Of a stretch of 7,462 nucleotides of DNA, positions 1 to 7,431 are shown in pieces. A model generated the notes under the pieces. That model ran no database searches. It was not told where the DNA came from and worked only from the letters and a program-made list of their open reading frames with translations. The stretch's first letter is position 1. Each line of letters starts with the position of its first letter. The translations under genes were made by a program, and so were the position numbers. Source of the stretch: Burkholderiaceae bacterium (GTDB taxonomy: Bacteria; Pseudomonadota; Gammaproteobacteria; Burkholderiales; Burkholderiaceae_C). Where the stretch lies: assembly GCA_023260355.1 (NCBI GenBank), contig JALQVJ010000229.1:1-7462 (forward strand). Reading direction: 5' to 3'.

Positions 1-53
1 GCTCTGGTTGGTCAGACGACGAAGCGCGCGTGCGTTCTTTCGGCTACGAGTGA
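1..53 (+). CDS. era: GTPase Era, C-terminal end only (partial)
   Basis: Only the last sixteen codons and the TGA stop (51-53) lie in the window; the in-frame codons begin at base 3. They read SGWSDDEARVRSFGYE. This matches the end of the KH domain of Era, where the E. coli protein has SGWADDERALRSLGY. Era is an essential GTPase that binds 16S rRNA near its 3' end during 30S subunit maturation. The recO start follows four bases after the stop, and rnc-era-recO-pdxJ-acpS is a well-known proteobacterial gene order, which supports the call although little of the protein is visible. Confidence 0.88.
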   Translation, partial: SGWSDDEARVRSFGYE

Positions 54-57
54 CGCC

Positions 58-822
58 ATGGCATTGGCCAGCCGTGTACAAGACGAGCCCTGTTACATCC
101 TGCATCGCTACGACTGGAGCGAAAGCAGCCTGATCTTGGAGACTTGGTCGCGTCAGCATGGCCGAGTGGCCCTCGTTGCCAAAGGCGCGAAAAAACCGAA
201 CTCGCAATGGCGTCCGGTGTTGCTTCCCCTTCAAGCGCTGCAGTTGGATTGGTGGGGGGATGCTGAAATTCGCACGCTCAAGGCGGCGCGATGGGGCGGT
301 GGTGCAGTCATGCCCAGCGGCGATGGATTGCTGGCTGGCCTCTACCTGAACGAGTTGCTGATGCGCACCATGGCGCGTGATGACCCGCACCCACAACTGT
401 TCGACGCCTATGCGCTCGCCGTCGCTGCCTTGCGTGATGAGCAGCAGCGCTCAGGCGCACTGCGCGCATTTGAACTCCATTTGCTTCAGTCACTGGGCGT
501 GTTGCCCAGTTTGGCTTTGCACGGCACCACGCACAAGCCTTTGGATGAGTCACGCACCTTCAAACTGCAAGCCGAGGCCGGGCTGCAGGCAACCGCCACG
601 CATGGGTTGGAGAGCCACGTGTGGCGAGCTTTAGACCAGGCGCTGGCCACACTCGAGAGCTGGCCGTCCTTGGTGCTGTTGTGCCACCAGCACGAGTTGT
701 TGTTGCGCCCTCAGCTTCGCCAACTCCTGCACTACCATAGCGGGCTGACGGTTTTCCGAACCCGACAGTTGTGGCGTGACGTGGCTGAGGTAGGGCAGCG
801 AGCCAGGGTCTTACCGAACTGA
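58..822 (+). CDS. recO: DNA repair protein RecO
   Basis: This 254-residue protein is close to the usual RecO length (E. coli 242). RecO works in the RecFOR pathway: it binds single-stranded DNA and SSB, anneals complementary strands and helps load RecA at gaps. The N-terminal part (about residues 10-80) fits the RecO OB fold, with the basic segment AKGAKKPNS at 41-49. The helical part begins with GLYLNELL at 94-101, a hallmark of the family. The four-cysteine zinc site of some RecO proteins is absent, as in E. coli. The ATG at 58 is four bases after the era stop, with a GAG purine core at 48-50 seven bases upstream. It should be co-transcribed with era and pdxJ. The identity is firm from motifs, length and position together. 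Confidence 0.95.
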   Translation: MALASRVQDEPCYILHRYDWSESSLILETWSRQHGRVALVAKGAKKPNSQWRPVLLPLQALQLDWWGDAEIRTLKAARWGGGAVMPSGDGLLAGLYLNELLMRTMARDDPHPQLFDAYALAVAALRDEQQRSGALRAFELHLLQSLGVLPSLALHGTTHKPLDESRTFKLQAEAGLQATATHGLESHVWRALDQALATLESWPSLVLLCHQHELLLRPQLRQLLHYHSGLTVFRTRQLWRDVAEVGQRARVLPN

Positions 823-846
823 GAGATTTGATAGAAAGCGCTTTGG

Positions 847-1617
847 ATGTCTACCCCTCAAAATTCAATGACTGCGTTGTCCGTCAACGTCAACAAGGTC
901 GCTTTGCTGCGCAATTCCCGCCATCTTGACATCCCCAGTGTGGTGCGCGCGGCCAGCGCATGCCTAGAGGCCGGCGCACACGGCATCACGGTGCACCCTC
1001 GGCCTGATGAGCGCCACATCCGCACCAGTGACGTGATGGATTTGGCCGAACTCATGCGGGCGTGGCCCAACGCCGAATACAACATCGAGGGCAACCCATT
1101 TCACAACTTGATGGCATTGGTTGATCAACACCGACCCCATCAGTGCACCTTGGTGCCTGACAGCACTGACCAATTCACTTCGGATCACGGCTGGGACTTG
1201 CCCAAAGACAGCGAGCGCTTGCGCCCCGCCATTGCGCAACTGAAGGCCTGGGGTGTCCGCGTCAGTTTGTTCATGGACCCCATCCCGAGTGCGATGGCAC
1301 ACGCCAAAGCGTTGGGGGCTGATCGTGTCGAGCTCTACACGGAGAGTTACGCCCATGCGTTCGCACAAGGGCGCGCCGAGGAGTCCTTGCTCGCGTTTGC
1401 CGATACAGCCAGAGCGGCCCATGCGGTCGGCTTGGGGATCAACGCGGGCCATGACTTGAATCGTGAAAACCTCCCGTTGTTTGTGCAACAGGTGCCCGGT
1501 GTCCTTGAGGTATCGATTGGCCACGCGTTTATGGCCGATGCGCTCGAAGTGGGCTATGCAGAAGCCACGCGCCAGTATCTCAGTGCCCTGGGTGCCGGAC
1601 ACGGAGCCCAGTCGTGA
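847..1617 (+). CDS. pdxJ: Pyridoxine 5'-phosphate synthase PdxJ (variant signature)
   Basis: PdxJ condenses 3-amino-2-oxopropyl phosphate with 1-deoxy-D-xylulose 5-phosphate to give pyridoxine 5'-phosphate, the ring-closing step of the DXP-dependent vitamin B6 pathway in the cytoplasm. The 256-residue protein is a single TIM barrel. Recognisable elements are the N-terminal strand [15 protein letters not shown] (11-25), [13 protein letters not shown] (46-58) with catalytic His50, Glu81 in [14 protein letters not shown] (161-169) and NAGHDLN (199-205) with His202. It differs from E. coli PdxJ in having NVNK for NIDH, YTE for HTG and an altered 102-122 region. Bacteroidetes-type PdxJ share these changes, as far as I recall. 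The ATG at 847 lies 24 bases after recO and has only a weak purine-rich upstream element (GAAAG), so the ATG at 868 (residue 8) is a possible alternative start. The stop overlaps the acpS start by GTGA. Confidence 0.95.
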   Translation: MSTPQNSMTALSVNVNKVALLRNSRHLDIPSVVRAASACLEAGAHGITVHPRPDERHIRTSDVMDLAELMRAWPNAEYNIEGNPFHNLMALVDQHRPHQCTLVPDSTDQFTSDHGWDLPKDSERLRPAIAQLKAWGVRVSLFMDPIPSAMAHAKALGADRVELYTESYAHAFAQGRAEESLLAFADTARAAHAVGLGINAGHDLNRENLPLFVQQVPGVLEVSIGHAFMADALEVGYAEATRQYLSALGAGHGAQS

Positions 1618-2009
1618 TTGTTGGTATCGGCACCGATGTGTGCGATGTGCGCCGCATCGCGCGCACCGTTGAGCGCCGAGGTGAGCGATTTGCCGCGCGC
1701 GTCTTGGGCGCAAACGAGTTGCTGGTTTGGCGAGCGCGATCTGCGCGAAGCCAAGAGCGCGGCATCCGTTATCTGGCGACGCGTTTCAGTGCCAAAGAGG
1801 CTTTTTCAAAGGCAGTGGGCTTGGGTATTCGCATGCCGATGGCATGGTCGCGATGCGAAATTTTGAACCACCCCAGCGGCCAGCCCTACATCCAGCTCAA
1901 TGGCGATCTCGCCCAGTGGGTGCAGAGCAAAGGCTGGGACGTCCACGTTTCTGTCACCGATGAATCTGATTACGCTGCCAGTTTTGTGGTGGTCGAACGA
2001 AAGCACTGA
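1614..2009 (+). CDS. acpS: Holo-[acyl-carrier-protein] synthase AcpS
   Basis: AcpS transfers the 4'-phosphopantetheine arm of coenzyme A to a serine of apo-acyl carrier protein, making the active carrier for fatty acid synthesis. The 131-residue protein has the family's typical length. It shows the N-terminal motif [12 protein letters not shown] (4-15) with metal-binding Asp8, the second motif [17 protein letters not shown] (55-71) with Glu62 and Lys66, and the C-terminal [14 protein letters not shown] (113-126). The start is GTG, overlapping the pdxJ stop in GTGA. A good ribosome-binding site, GGAG at 1603-1606, sits seven bases upstream inside pdxJ, so this start is well supported and translation is probably coupled. 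pdxJ-acpS adjacency is widespread in proteobacteria. Active enzymes of the family are homotrimers. Confidence 0.96.
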   Translation: MIVGIGTDVCDVRRIARTVERRGERFAARVLGANELLVWRARSARSQERGIRYLATRFSAKEAFSKAVGLGIRMPMAWSRCEILNHPSGQPYIQLNGDLAQWVQSKGWDVHVSVTDESDYAASFVVVERKH

Positions 2010-3104
2010 ATGACAATGCATGCACCCTTGATGATCGATGTGGCTGGTTACAGCTTGACGAGCGCTGACAAAAAGCGACTCAGCCACCCACTCGTGGGTG
2101 GGGTGATCTTGTTCGGTCGCAACTGGAAAGACCGCGCGCAACTCACACGCCTGTGTCGCCAAATCAAGCAAGTCCGCGCTGACCTGCTCATCACGGTTGA
2201 TCACGAAGGTGGCCGAGTACAGCGGTTTCGCACCGACGGCTTCACCCACATCCCAGCCATGCGCACCTTGGGTGAGTTGTGGATGCGGGACACCCAAGGC
2301 GTGGGCTCTGGTGCGCTTCACGCCATGGATGTCGCCACTGCAGCGGGTTATGTGCTGGCCGCTGAGCTGCGCGCCTGCGGCGTCGATATGAGTTTCACTC
2401 CGGTGCTGGATTTGGACTACGGCAACAGCCAAGTGATTGGCGATCGGGCGTTTTCCAGCGACCCTCGCATGGTGGCCGTATTGAGCCGCAGCCTGATGCA
2501 TGGCTTGTCTTTGGCCGGCATGCGCAACTGTGGCAAGCATTTTCCCGGTCATGGTTACGTCGCAGCGGACAGCCATGTGGATACGCCAGTGGATCATCGA
2601 CCGCTCGCCGACATCCTTGCGGTGGATGCCGCCCCGTACGGGCAATTGCGCTCCGTGCTCGATTCGGTCATGCCCGCCCACGTCATCTACCCACAGGTTG
2701 ACAGCCGCCCGGCGGGCTATTCCCGCCGTTGGTTGCAAGACATCTTGCGCGGTGACATGTCGTTTGGCGGTGTGATTTTCAGCGACGATTTGTCGATGGA
2801 AGGTGCGCGCCAAGTGGATGGGCGCCAGTTGGATTTTGTCGGCGCTGCCGAAGTGGCATTGCAAGCTGGCTGTGACATGGTTTTGCTCTGCAACCAGTGT
2901 GTGGTTGATCGAGGCCGTCCCATTGACCAGCTCATTGACGGTTTGTCAGAGGCTTTGCTGCGCGACCGTTGGCGCCCAAGCCCGATCAGTGAGCAGCGCC
3001 GTTTGAGTCTATTGCCTCAAGGCGAGGTGCCAGTCTGGGATGACCTGATGGTGCAGGCGCGCTATCAGCAAGCCTTGGCGATGCTTGCCGAGGTCACTCA
3101 GTGA
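2010..3104 (+). CDS. nagZ: Beta-N-acetylhexosaminidase NagZ (glycoside hydrolase family 3)
   Basis: NagZ is a cytoplasmic enzyme that removes N-acetylglucosamine from 1,6-anhydro-muropeptides during peptidoglycan recycling. In species with AmpC-type beta-lactamase its product helps signal induction. The 364-residue protein (E. coli 341) is one GH3 TIM barrel. It shows VDHEGGRVQRF (63-73), KHFPGHG (176-182) followed by the general acid/base loop with Asp187-Ser188-His189, and FSDDLSMEGA (257-266) carrying the nucleophile; by alignment with the GH3 SDW motif this should be Asp259. The ATG at 2010 directly abuts the acpS stop with no gap, preceded by a weak GAAAG at 1999-2003. In-frame ATGs at 2016 and 2031 are possible alternatives. 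There is no signal peptide, as expected. The stop overlaps the end of the convergent LON-domain gene. Confidence 0.95.
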   Translation: MTMHAPLMIDVAGYSLTSADKKRLSHPLVGGVILFGRNWKDRAQLTRLCRQIKQVRADLLITVDHEGGRVQRFRTDGFTHIPAMRTLGELWMRDTQGVGSGALHAMDVATAAGYVLAAELRACGVDMSFTPVLDLDYGNSQVIGDRAFSSDPRMVAVLSRSLMHGLSLAGMRNCGKHFPGHGYVAADSHVDTPVDHRPLADILAVDAAPYGQLRSVLDSVMPAHVIYPQVDSRPAGYSRRWLQDILRGDMSFGGVIFSDDLSMEGARQVDGRQLDFVGAAEVALQAGCDMVLLCNQCVVDRGRPIDQLIDGLSEALLRDRWRPSPISEQRRLSLLPQGEVPVWDDLMVQARYQQALAMLAEVTQ

Positions 3105-3105
3105 C
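3093..3105. repeat. 13-base near-palindrome over the two convergent stop codons
   Basis: GTCACTCAGTGAC has two six-base arms around one central base (3099). It spans the nagZ stop (3102-3104) and the stop of the LON-domain gene (3098-3100). As a hairpin it could form only four to five base pairs and has no U-run on either side, so it is not a convincing terminator. It may simply reflect both genes using TGA with similar preceding codons. Confidence 0.45.
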
Positions 3106-3739
3106 TCAACCCCAATTCGTCAAGCTGATCACCCACAAGCTCTAGGCGAATCAGCGGGCTGTCGTTCGTCAGCAAACGCAGCTTCACATCGTTGGGCAAG
3201 GGCAGCAGCTCTGCCCATCGGTTGGCGACCCAGCCAGCGTCTTCCCATTCGGTTGCACCGGCTTCTGGGGGAGGGCTCACACCCATGGCGTCTGGGAAAT
3301 CTTGATAGAGGCGCCCCAGCACGTCGCTCAGCGCATCGCTGATATGGCTCAGCTCTGAGGGAATGGTGACCACTTTGTCTTTCGGAATGGCTTCGGCGTC
3401 ACCCACCCAAAGTCCCAGCGGGCCCTTTTCGCAGCGGTCGATGCGCACGCGCTCGCCCCCGCGGCACACGATGCGCAATAAGCCTGGTTTCACAACAGAG
3501 GTGTGCTCAATGTGGGCCAGTGTGCCTGTGTGGTGGAAGCGCTCGTGCTGATACGTAGCCTCACCTGACGGGTCAGGCCGCTGCACTTCATCACCGTCTT
3601 GCAAGCAAGCCACAATGAAAGGCGAGCCTTCTTTTTCGCACCGTTGCACCATATTCAAATACCGCACCTCAAAGACCTGCAATGGGATCAACCCTTGCGG
3701 GAACAAGACGGTATTGAGCGGAAAAATCGGCAGATTCAC
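3098..3739 (-). CDS. Stand-alone LON substrate-binding-domain protein, function unknown
   Basis: This 213-residue protein begins with [20 protein letters not shown] and continues FEVRYLNMV (23-31), the classic opening of the LON N-terminal domain (Pfam PF02190). It carries no AAA+ ATPase and no Ser-Lys protease domain, so it is not the Lon protease. Short proteins of this type are common in proteobacteria and most lack an assigned role; substrate recognition or an adaptor function is only inference. The C-terminal half has a proline-rich turn (155-158), then a helical, tryptophan-containing stretch [19 protein letters not shown] (164-182). No signal peptide or membrane segment is seen. The start codon is GTG at 3739, overlapping the accD stop in GTGA, so translation is probably coupled to accD. 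No strong ribosome-binding site precedes it. The 3' end overlaps nagZ by 7 bases. Confidence 0.9.
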   Translation of the reverse strand: MNLPIFPLNTVLFPQGLIPLQVFEVRYLNMVQRCEKEGSPFIVACLQDGDEVQRPDPSGEATYQHERFHHTGTLAHIEHTSVVKPGLLRIVCRGGERVRIDRCEKGPLGLWVGDAEAIPKDKVVTIPSELSHISDALSDVLGRLYQDFPDAMGVSPPPEAGATEWEDAGWVANRWAELLPLPNDVKLRLLTNDSPLIRLELVGDQLDELGLSH

Positions 3740-4611
3740 GCCACCGCGTCCGCGTTTTGCCCAGAGAGCATGGCCAATTGGTGTGCAATGGAGGCACGCA
3801 ACTCACGGCGATCGCAGATCATGTCGACAGCGCCTTTTTGTTGCAGAAACTCAGCGCGCTGGAACCCCTCGGGCAGCTTCACGCGCACTGTGTTCTCGAT
3901 CACGCGGGGACCGGCAAAGCCAATCAGCGCTTTGGGCTCAGCAATCACCACATCGCCCACAAACGCAAATCCAGCACTCACGCCGCCCATGGTTGGATCG
4001 GTCAGGACACTGATGTAGGGCAGCCTCTTTTTGGCCAACCGGGTCAGTGCAGCGTTGGTCTTTGCCATTTGCATGAGCGACAGCAAGCCCTCTTGCATGC
4101 GCGCACCACCGGTGGCAGTGAAGCACACAAAGCCGCATTTGTTTTCGATGGCATGCTCGACGCCCCGCACAAAACGCTCACCAACCACGCTGCCCATGCT
4201 GCCACCCATGAAATCGAATTCGAAGGCGGACGCCACCACAGGGATACCCATCACGCTGCCGCTGATCACGACCAGGGCATCGGTTTCGCCGGTGTTGTTT
4301 TGGGCTTCTTTCAAGCGCTGGGGGTACTTGCGGCTGTCCTTGAATTTGAGCGCATCGGTGGGTTCCACCTCTTGCGCCAAATCAACGCGCCCGTCTTCGT
4401 CCAAAAACTGGTTGAGGCGCGTGCGTGCGTCGATGCGGTGATGGTGATCACAGTGCGGGCAGACGTTTTGATTCTTCATCAAGTCCGATTGATACAGCAC
4501 GGCCTCGCATCCCGCGCATTTCGTCCACACACCTTCGGGCACGCTGCGGCGGCTCCCCGCGGCATCGCGCTGGCCTAACTTGGGCGGCAGCAGTTTTGAT
4601 AACCATGACAT
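3736..4611 (-). CDS. accD: Acetyl-CoA carboxylase carboxyltransferase subunit beta AccD
   Basis: AccD pairs with AccA to form the carboxyltransferase of acetyl-CoA carboxylase, which moves the carboxyl group from biotin-BCCP to acetyl-CoA to make malonyl-CoA, the committed step of fatty acid synthesis. The 291-residue protein has the N-terminal zinc ribbon Cys32-x2-Cys35-x15-Cys51-x2-Cys54. The crotonase-fold domain follows, with [11 protein letters not shown] (135-145), TGGARMQEG (167-175), [11 protein letters not shown] (206-216) and AGPRVIENT (233-241). Length and motifs are normal, and the ribosome site AGGAGAG (4623 to 4617) sits five bases before the ATG. The gene lies 30 bases downstream of trpA, a common proteobacterial linkage, and shares GTGA with the LON-domain gene below it. 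folC, often the next gene, is not here. Confidence 0.97.
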   Translation of the reverse strand: MSWLSKLLPPKLGQRDAAGSRRSVPEGVWTKCAGCEAVLYQSDLMKNQNVCPHCDHHHRIDARTRLNQFLDEDGRVDLAQEVEPTDALKFKDSRKYPQRLKEAQNNTGETDALVVISGSVMGIPVVASAFEFDFMGGSMGSVVGERFVRGVEHAIENKCGFVCFTATGGARMQEGLLSLMQMAKTNAALTRLAKKRLPYISVLTDPTMGGVSAGFAFVGDVVIAEPKALIGFAGPRVIENTVRVKLPEGFQRAEFLQQKGAVDMICDRRELRASIAHQLAMLSGQNADAVA

Positions 4612-4641
4612 GTTTGCTCTCCTATGACCCAGAGGTCTGTC

Positions 4642-5454
4642 TCAGCCTCGGTCCAACGCTTGGCGAATTTCTTGGACAAACTCAGCCACCGCGGCAATGG
4701 CCTCATCAGCCTCCTTGCCTTGCAGCAGCTGAATGATCTTGGTGCCAATGATGACCGCATCGGCGTTTTCGCCCACTGCTTTGGCGGTGACCGCATCTCG
4801 GATACCAAATCCCACACCGAGTGGCAGCTGGATGTGTTTGCGAATCCGCGGCAACATTTCATTCACGGCATCGGTGTCCAACGCGCCCGACCCAGTCACG
4901 CCCTTCAATGAGACGTAGTACACGTAGCCACTGGCGATGCGACCGACATGGGCCATGCGCGCATCGGTGGATGTGGGGGCCAGCAAAAAGATCAAGTCCA
5001 TGCCCGCGTCGCGCAACGCTTGGGCAAAGTCCTCGCACTCTTCTGGCGGGTAATCGACGACCAACACACCATCGACGCCTGCCGCTTGTGCATCCTTGAC
5101 GAAGGCGCCCTTGCCATGGATGTGGTCGTACTGTTCGACTGGGTTGGCGTAGCCCATCAACACCACTGGTGTGGTGGTGTCTTGAGCGCGAAACGCCTGC
5201 ACCATCGCGAGCACCTGCGTCATACCGATGCCCATCGCCAAAGCAGCTTCACCGGCCTGCTGAATCACGGGGCCATCCGCCATCGGATCTGAGAACGGCA
5301 CACCCAATTCGATGATGTCAGCACCGGCGTCAACCATGCTGTGCATCAACCGAGGCGTGATATCTGCCTGAGGAAATCCTGCCGTCACATAAGGGATGAC
5401 AGCTTTGCGGCCTTGGGCGGCCAACGCGGACAAGCAAGTTTGAATGCGGCTCAT
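4642..5454 (-). CDS. trpA: Tryptophan synthase alpha subunit TrpA
   Basis: TrpA cleaves indole-3-glycerol phosphate to indole and glyceraldehyde 3-phosphate and passes the indole through a tunnel to TrpB. The protein is 270 residues, the normal size. Catalytic Glu49 lies in ELGVPFSDP and Asp60 in MADGPVIQ, the same numbers as in the classic enterobacterial enzyme. GYANP (101-105), the [10 protein letters not shown] phosphate-binding region (179-188) and GVGFGI (213-218) are all present. The reading frame stays open upstream to 5502, but ATG 5454 is chosen. It gives the family N-terminus, overlaps the trpB stop as ATGA, and has a ribosome site GGAG eight bases upstream within trpB. The ATGA overlap suggests coupled synthesis of the two subunits of the alpha2-beta2 complex. 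Confidence 0.97.
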   Translation of the reverse strand: MSRIQTCLSALAAQGRKAVIPYVTAGFPQADITPRLMHSMVDAGADIIELGVPFSDPMADGPVIQQAGEAALAMGIGMTQVLAMVQAFRAQDTTTPVVLMGYANPVEQYDHIHGKGAFVKDAQAAGVDGVLVVDYPPEECEDFAQALRDAGMDLIFLLAPTSTDARMAHVGRIASGYVYYVSLKGVTGSGALDTDAVNEMLPRIRKHIQLPLGVGFGIRDAVTAKAVGENADAVIIGTKIIQLLQGKEADEAIAAVAEFVQEIRQALDRG

Positions 5455-6713
5455 TTGACGAACTCCACCACTTGTGCGCCCTTGACGCTTTGGCCTTGGC
5501 AACTGGGCCGGCAGAAGAAGTCCGCACCGCCCAAATCGGCCACTGTGCCGATGTCTTTGTCACCGCGTCCGGAGAGGTTCACCAAGATGATTTGGTCTTT
5601 GCCCATCGTTGGCGCCATCTTCATAGCGTGGGCCAGCGCGTGGCTGGACTCGAGCGCCGGGATGATGCCTTCAGTGCGGCACAAATGGTGAAACGCATCC
5701 AACGCCTCTTGATCCGTGCAGCCCACATACTCGGCACGGCCGATGTCATGCAACCAAGCGTGTTCAGGGCCCACGCCTGGGTAGTCGAGACCTGCGCTGA
5801 CCGAGTGTGTTTCGGTGATCTGGCCGTTCGCGTTTTGCAGCAAATAGGTGCGGTTGCCGTGCAGCACGCCCGGTGAGCCGCGGCTGATTGAGGCGGCATG
5901 GTGGCCAGTGTCCAAGCCTTCGCCCGCGGCCTCCACGCCAATCAGACGCACGTCATCGTGATTGATGTAGGGGTAGAAAATCCCCATGGCATTGCTGCCA
6001 CCACCCACACAGGCGACGACGGCATCCGGTTGGCGCGTTGCCAGCTCGGGCATCTGCTCCAAACATTCTTGACCGATGATGCTTTGGAAATCCCGCACCA
6101 TCATGGGGTAGGGGTGAGGGCCAGCGACCGTGCCGATGATGTAGAACGTGTTCTCCACGTTGGTGACCCAATCGCGCAAGGCCTCGTTGAGTGCATCCTT
6201 GAGCGTTTTGCTGCCGCTTTCCACAGGCACCACGGTGGCACCCAGCAATTTCATCCGGTACACGTTGGGGCTCTGGCGTTTCACGTCTTCGCTGCCCATG
6301 TACACGATGCATTCCAAACCGTAGCGTGCGCAGATGGTCGCCGTGGCCACCCCATGTTGGCCTGCGCCCGTTTCCGCGATGATGCGGGGCTTGCCCATGC
6401 GCTTGGCCAGCATCGCTTGCCCAATCACATTGTTGATCTTGTGCGCACCCGTGTGATTGAGGTCTTCGCGCTTCAGATAGATTTGCGCACCCCCAAGCTC
6501 TGCACTGGTTCGCGCCGCATGGTAAATGGGGCTGGGCCGACCCACAAAATGCTTTAACTCGCGCTTAAATTCGGCGATAAATTCACTATCGTGCTGATAT
6601 TTTGCGTACGCTGCGCTTAACTCGTTGATCGCGTGCGTCAGCGTTTCGCTGACAAAGTTGCCGCCATAGGGGCCAAAATGACCGCGCGCGTCGGGTTGCT
6701 GGTAATTGCTCAT
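5451..6713 (-). CDS. trpB: Tryptophan synthase beta subunit TrpB
   Basis: TrpB is the PLP-dependent subunit that joins indole and L-serine to give L-tryptophan. The N-terminus has the family motif [15 protein letters not shown] (11-25). The PLP lysine is Lys92 in HTGAHKINN, catalytic Glu114 lies in [12 protein letters not shown], and GGGSNAMG forms the cofactor phosphate loop. SGRGDKD begins near residue 381. The protein is 420 residues against 397 in E. coli. Most of the excess is a tail of about 25 residues after the SGRGDKD region, with Cys401 and Cys405. The ATG at 6713 is chosen over an upstream TTG at 6728 because GGAAAAG lies just before it and the family N-terminus fits. It shares ATGA with trpA and follows trpF by 46 bases. 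Confidence 0.97.
   Translation of the reverse strand: MSNYQQPDARGHFGPYGGNFVSETLTHAINELSAAYAKYQHDSEFIAEFKRELKHFVGRPSPIYHAARTSAELGGAQIYLKREDLNHTGAHKINNVIGQAMLAKRMGKPRIIAETGAGQHGVATATICARYGLECIVYMGSEDVKRQSPNVYRMKLLGATVVPVESGSKTLKDALNEALRDWVTNVENTFYIIGTVAGPHPYPMMVRDFQSIIGQECLEQMPELATRQPDAVVACVGGGSNAMGIFYPYINHDDVRLIGVEAAGEGLDTGHHAASISRGSPGVLHGNRTYLLQNANGQITETHSVSAGLDYPGVGPEHAWLHDIGRAEYVGCTDQEALDAFHHLCRTEGIIPALESSHALAHAMKMAPTMGKDQIILVNLSGRGDKDIGTVADLGGADFFCRPSCQGQSVKGAQVVEFVK
5463..5466 (-). promoter_or_regulatory. Ribosome-binding site of trpA, inside trpB
   Basis: The minus strand reads GGAG here, eight bases upstream of the ATG at 5454 and within the last codons of trpB. It supports the shorter 270-residue TrpA over the longer open frame starting at 5502. 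Confidence 0.7.
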
Positions 6714-6715
6714 GG

Positions 6716-6722
6716 CTTTTCC
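6716..6722 (-). promoter_or_regulatory. Ribosome-binding site of trpB
   Basis: On the minus strand GGAAAAG precedes the ATG at 6713, with six bases between GGA and the start codon. An upstream in-frame TTG (6728) would place this element inside the coding region, so the site decides the start. Confidence 0.7.
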
Positions 6723-6731
6723 GTTCAATTC

Positions 6732-6757
6732 GAAACGATTTCAATGAAATTCGTTTC
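6732..6757 (-). other. Imperfect stem-loop in the trpF-trpB spacer
   Basis: The 46-base spacer between trpF and trpB is AT-rich compared with its surroundings and is mostly filled by an inverted repeat. On the plus strand, GAAACGATTT (6732-6741) pairs with AAATTCGTTTC (6747-6757). One T is bulged, and the loop is CAATG. In the trp transcript the hairpin starts two bases after the trpF stop and ends ten bases before the trpB ribosome site. No U-run follows it in the transcript direction, so it does not look like a terminator of the trp operon. It could affect processing, stability or trpB translation. On the plus strand it is followed by TTTT, but it is GC-poor and no gene reads into it from that side. 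Confidence 0.6.
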
Positions 6758-6759
6758 TT

Positions 6760-7431
6760 TTATGGGGTTTTGGCGTTTTTTAGGATCTCTTCACCGTTTC
6801 TCACGGCTTCGATGAACGCCTGCAATTTGTTGCGGTCCTTGATGCCTTTGGCGCTTTCCACGCCAGAGCTGACATCAACCGCCCAGGGTCGAACCAACGC
6901 GATGCCATCGATCACGTTTGCAGATGTGAGTCCACCAGACAAAACGAGGCGAGTGCTGGCGTTTAGTTGAGGCTGTGACCAATCGAATGCTGCCCAATTG
7001 AAAGTGTGTCCACCGCCACCATAGGCATCGATTTTGGCGTCCAACAAGATGCCCAATGCGCGGTGAAAGCGTTGACAGTATTGTAAGAGGTCAAAAGCCT
7101 CCACAGACGGGTCAGGGATACGTGCTGCGCGCAGGTACGGGCGCCCCCAGCGCTCACACTCCTCTGGGGTTTCGTCGCCATGAAACTGAAGCATCGCATG
7201 TGGCACGGCGCGCAGCCCCGCCTCAATCTCCGCGGGCGCTGCGTTCACGTACAACAAGACCGGGGTGACAAATGCTGGGATGGCGCTCGCCAGCTCCGGC
7301 AAGCGGTCGGTGCTCACAAAGCGCGCAGATGGCGCATATTGGACCAAGCCAATGGCGTCCGCCCCAGCTTGCACCGCGTCTTCAATGTCTTGCGTTCGCG
7401 TCAGCCCACAAATTTTGATTCGGATCTGCAT
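6760..7431 (-). CDS. trpF: Phosphoribosylanthranilate isomerase TrpF
   Basis: TrpF converts N-(5'-phosphoribosyl)anthranilate to CdRP by an Amadori rearrangement in tryptophan synthesis. The 223-residue single TIM barrel has catalytic Cys8 in KICGLT and catalytic Asp131 in LLDAKID. It also has QFHGDE (82-87), the phosphate-binding SGGL (165-168) and DVSSGVE (186-192). It is not fused to TrpC. The segment GLVQYAPSARFVS (28-40) is a slightly unusual form of the common F-x-x-x-S-x-R stretch. The ATG at 7431 is the only plausible start: an in-frame TAG lies six bases upstream (7440-7438). No clear ribosome-binding site is seen. The 31 bases upstream up to the window edge are too short to identify the preceding gene; truA is often there in proteobacteria. 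Confidence 0.97.
   Translation of the reverse strand: MQIRIKICGLTRTQDIEDAVQAGADAIGLVQYAPSARFVSTDRLPELASAIPAFVTPVLLYVNAAPAEIEAGLRAVPHAMLQFHGDETPEECERWGRPYLRAARIPDPSVEAFDLLQYCQRFHRALGILLDAKIDAYGGGGHTFNWAAFDWSQPQLNASTRLVLSGGLTSANVIDGIALVRPWAVDVSSGVESAKGIKDRNKLQAFIEAVRNGEEILKNAKTP

Noticed and set aside
964..1713. 249-codon minus-strand open frame opposite pdxJ
   Set aside because: It is a shadow of pdxJ and the start of acpS: rich in His, Arg and Gln, with no recognisable motif.
1806..2864. 352-codon open frame on the minus strand, antisense to acpS and nagZ
   Set aside because: It lies wholly opposite two firmly identified genes and its translation resembles no family I know. Long antisense open frames are expected from codon bias in DNA of this GC content.
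3757..4578. 273-codon plus-strand open frame opposite accD
   Set aside because: accD on the other strand has the zinc ribbon and the full crotonase motifs. The antisense product is low-complexity in His and Ala and matches nothing known to me.
5455..5502. Upstream extension of trpA by 16 codons
   Set aside because: It would overlap trpB by about 50 bases and lacks family similarity; the ATG at 5454 has a good ribosome site and the usual TrpA N-terminus.
5898..6557. 219-codon plus-strand open frame opposite trpB
   Set aside because: It is fully inside trpB, and its composition is that of an antisense shadow.
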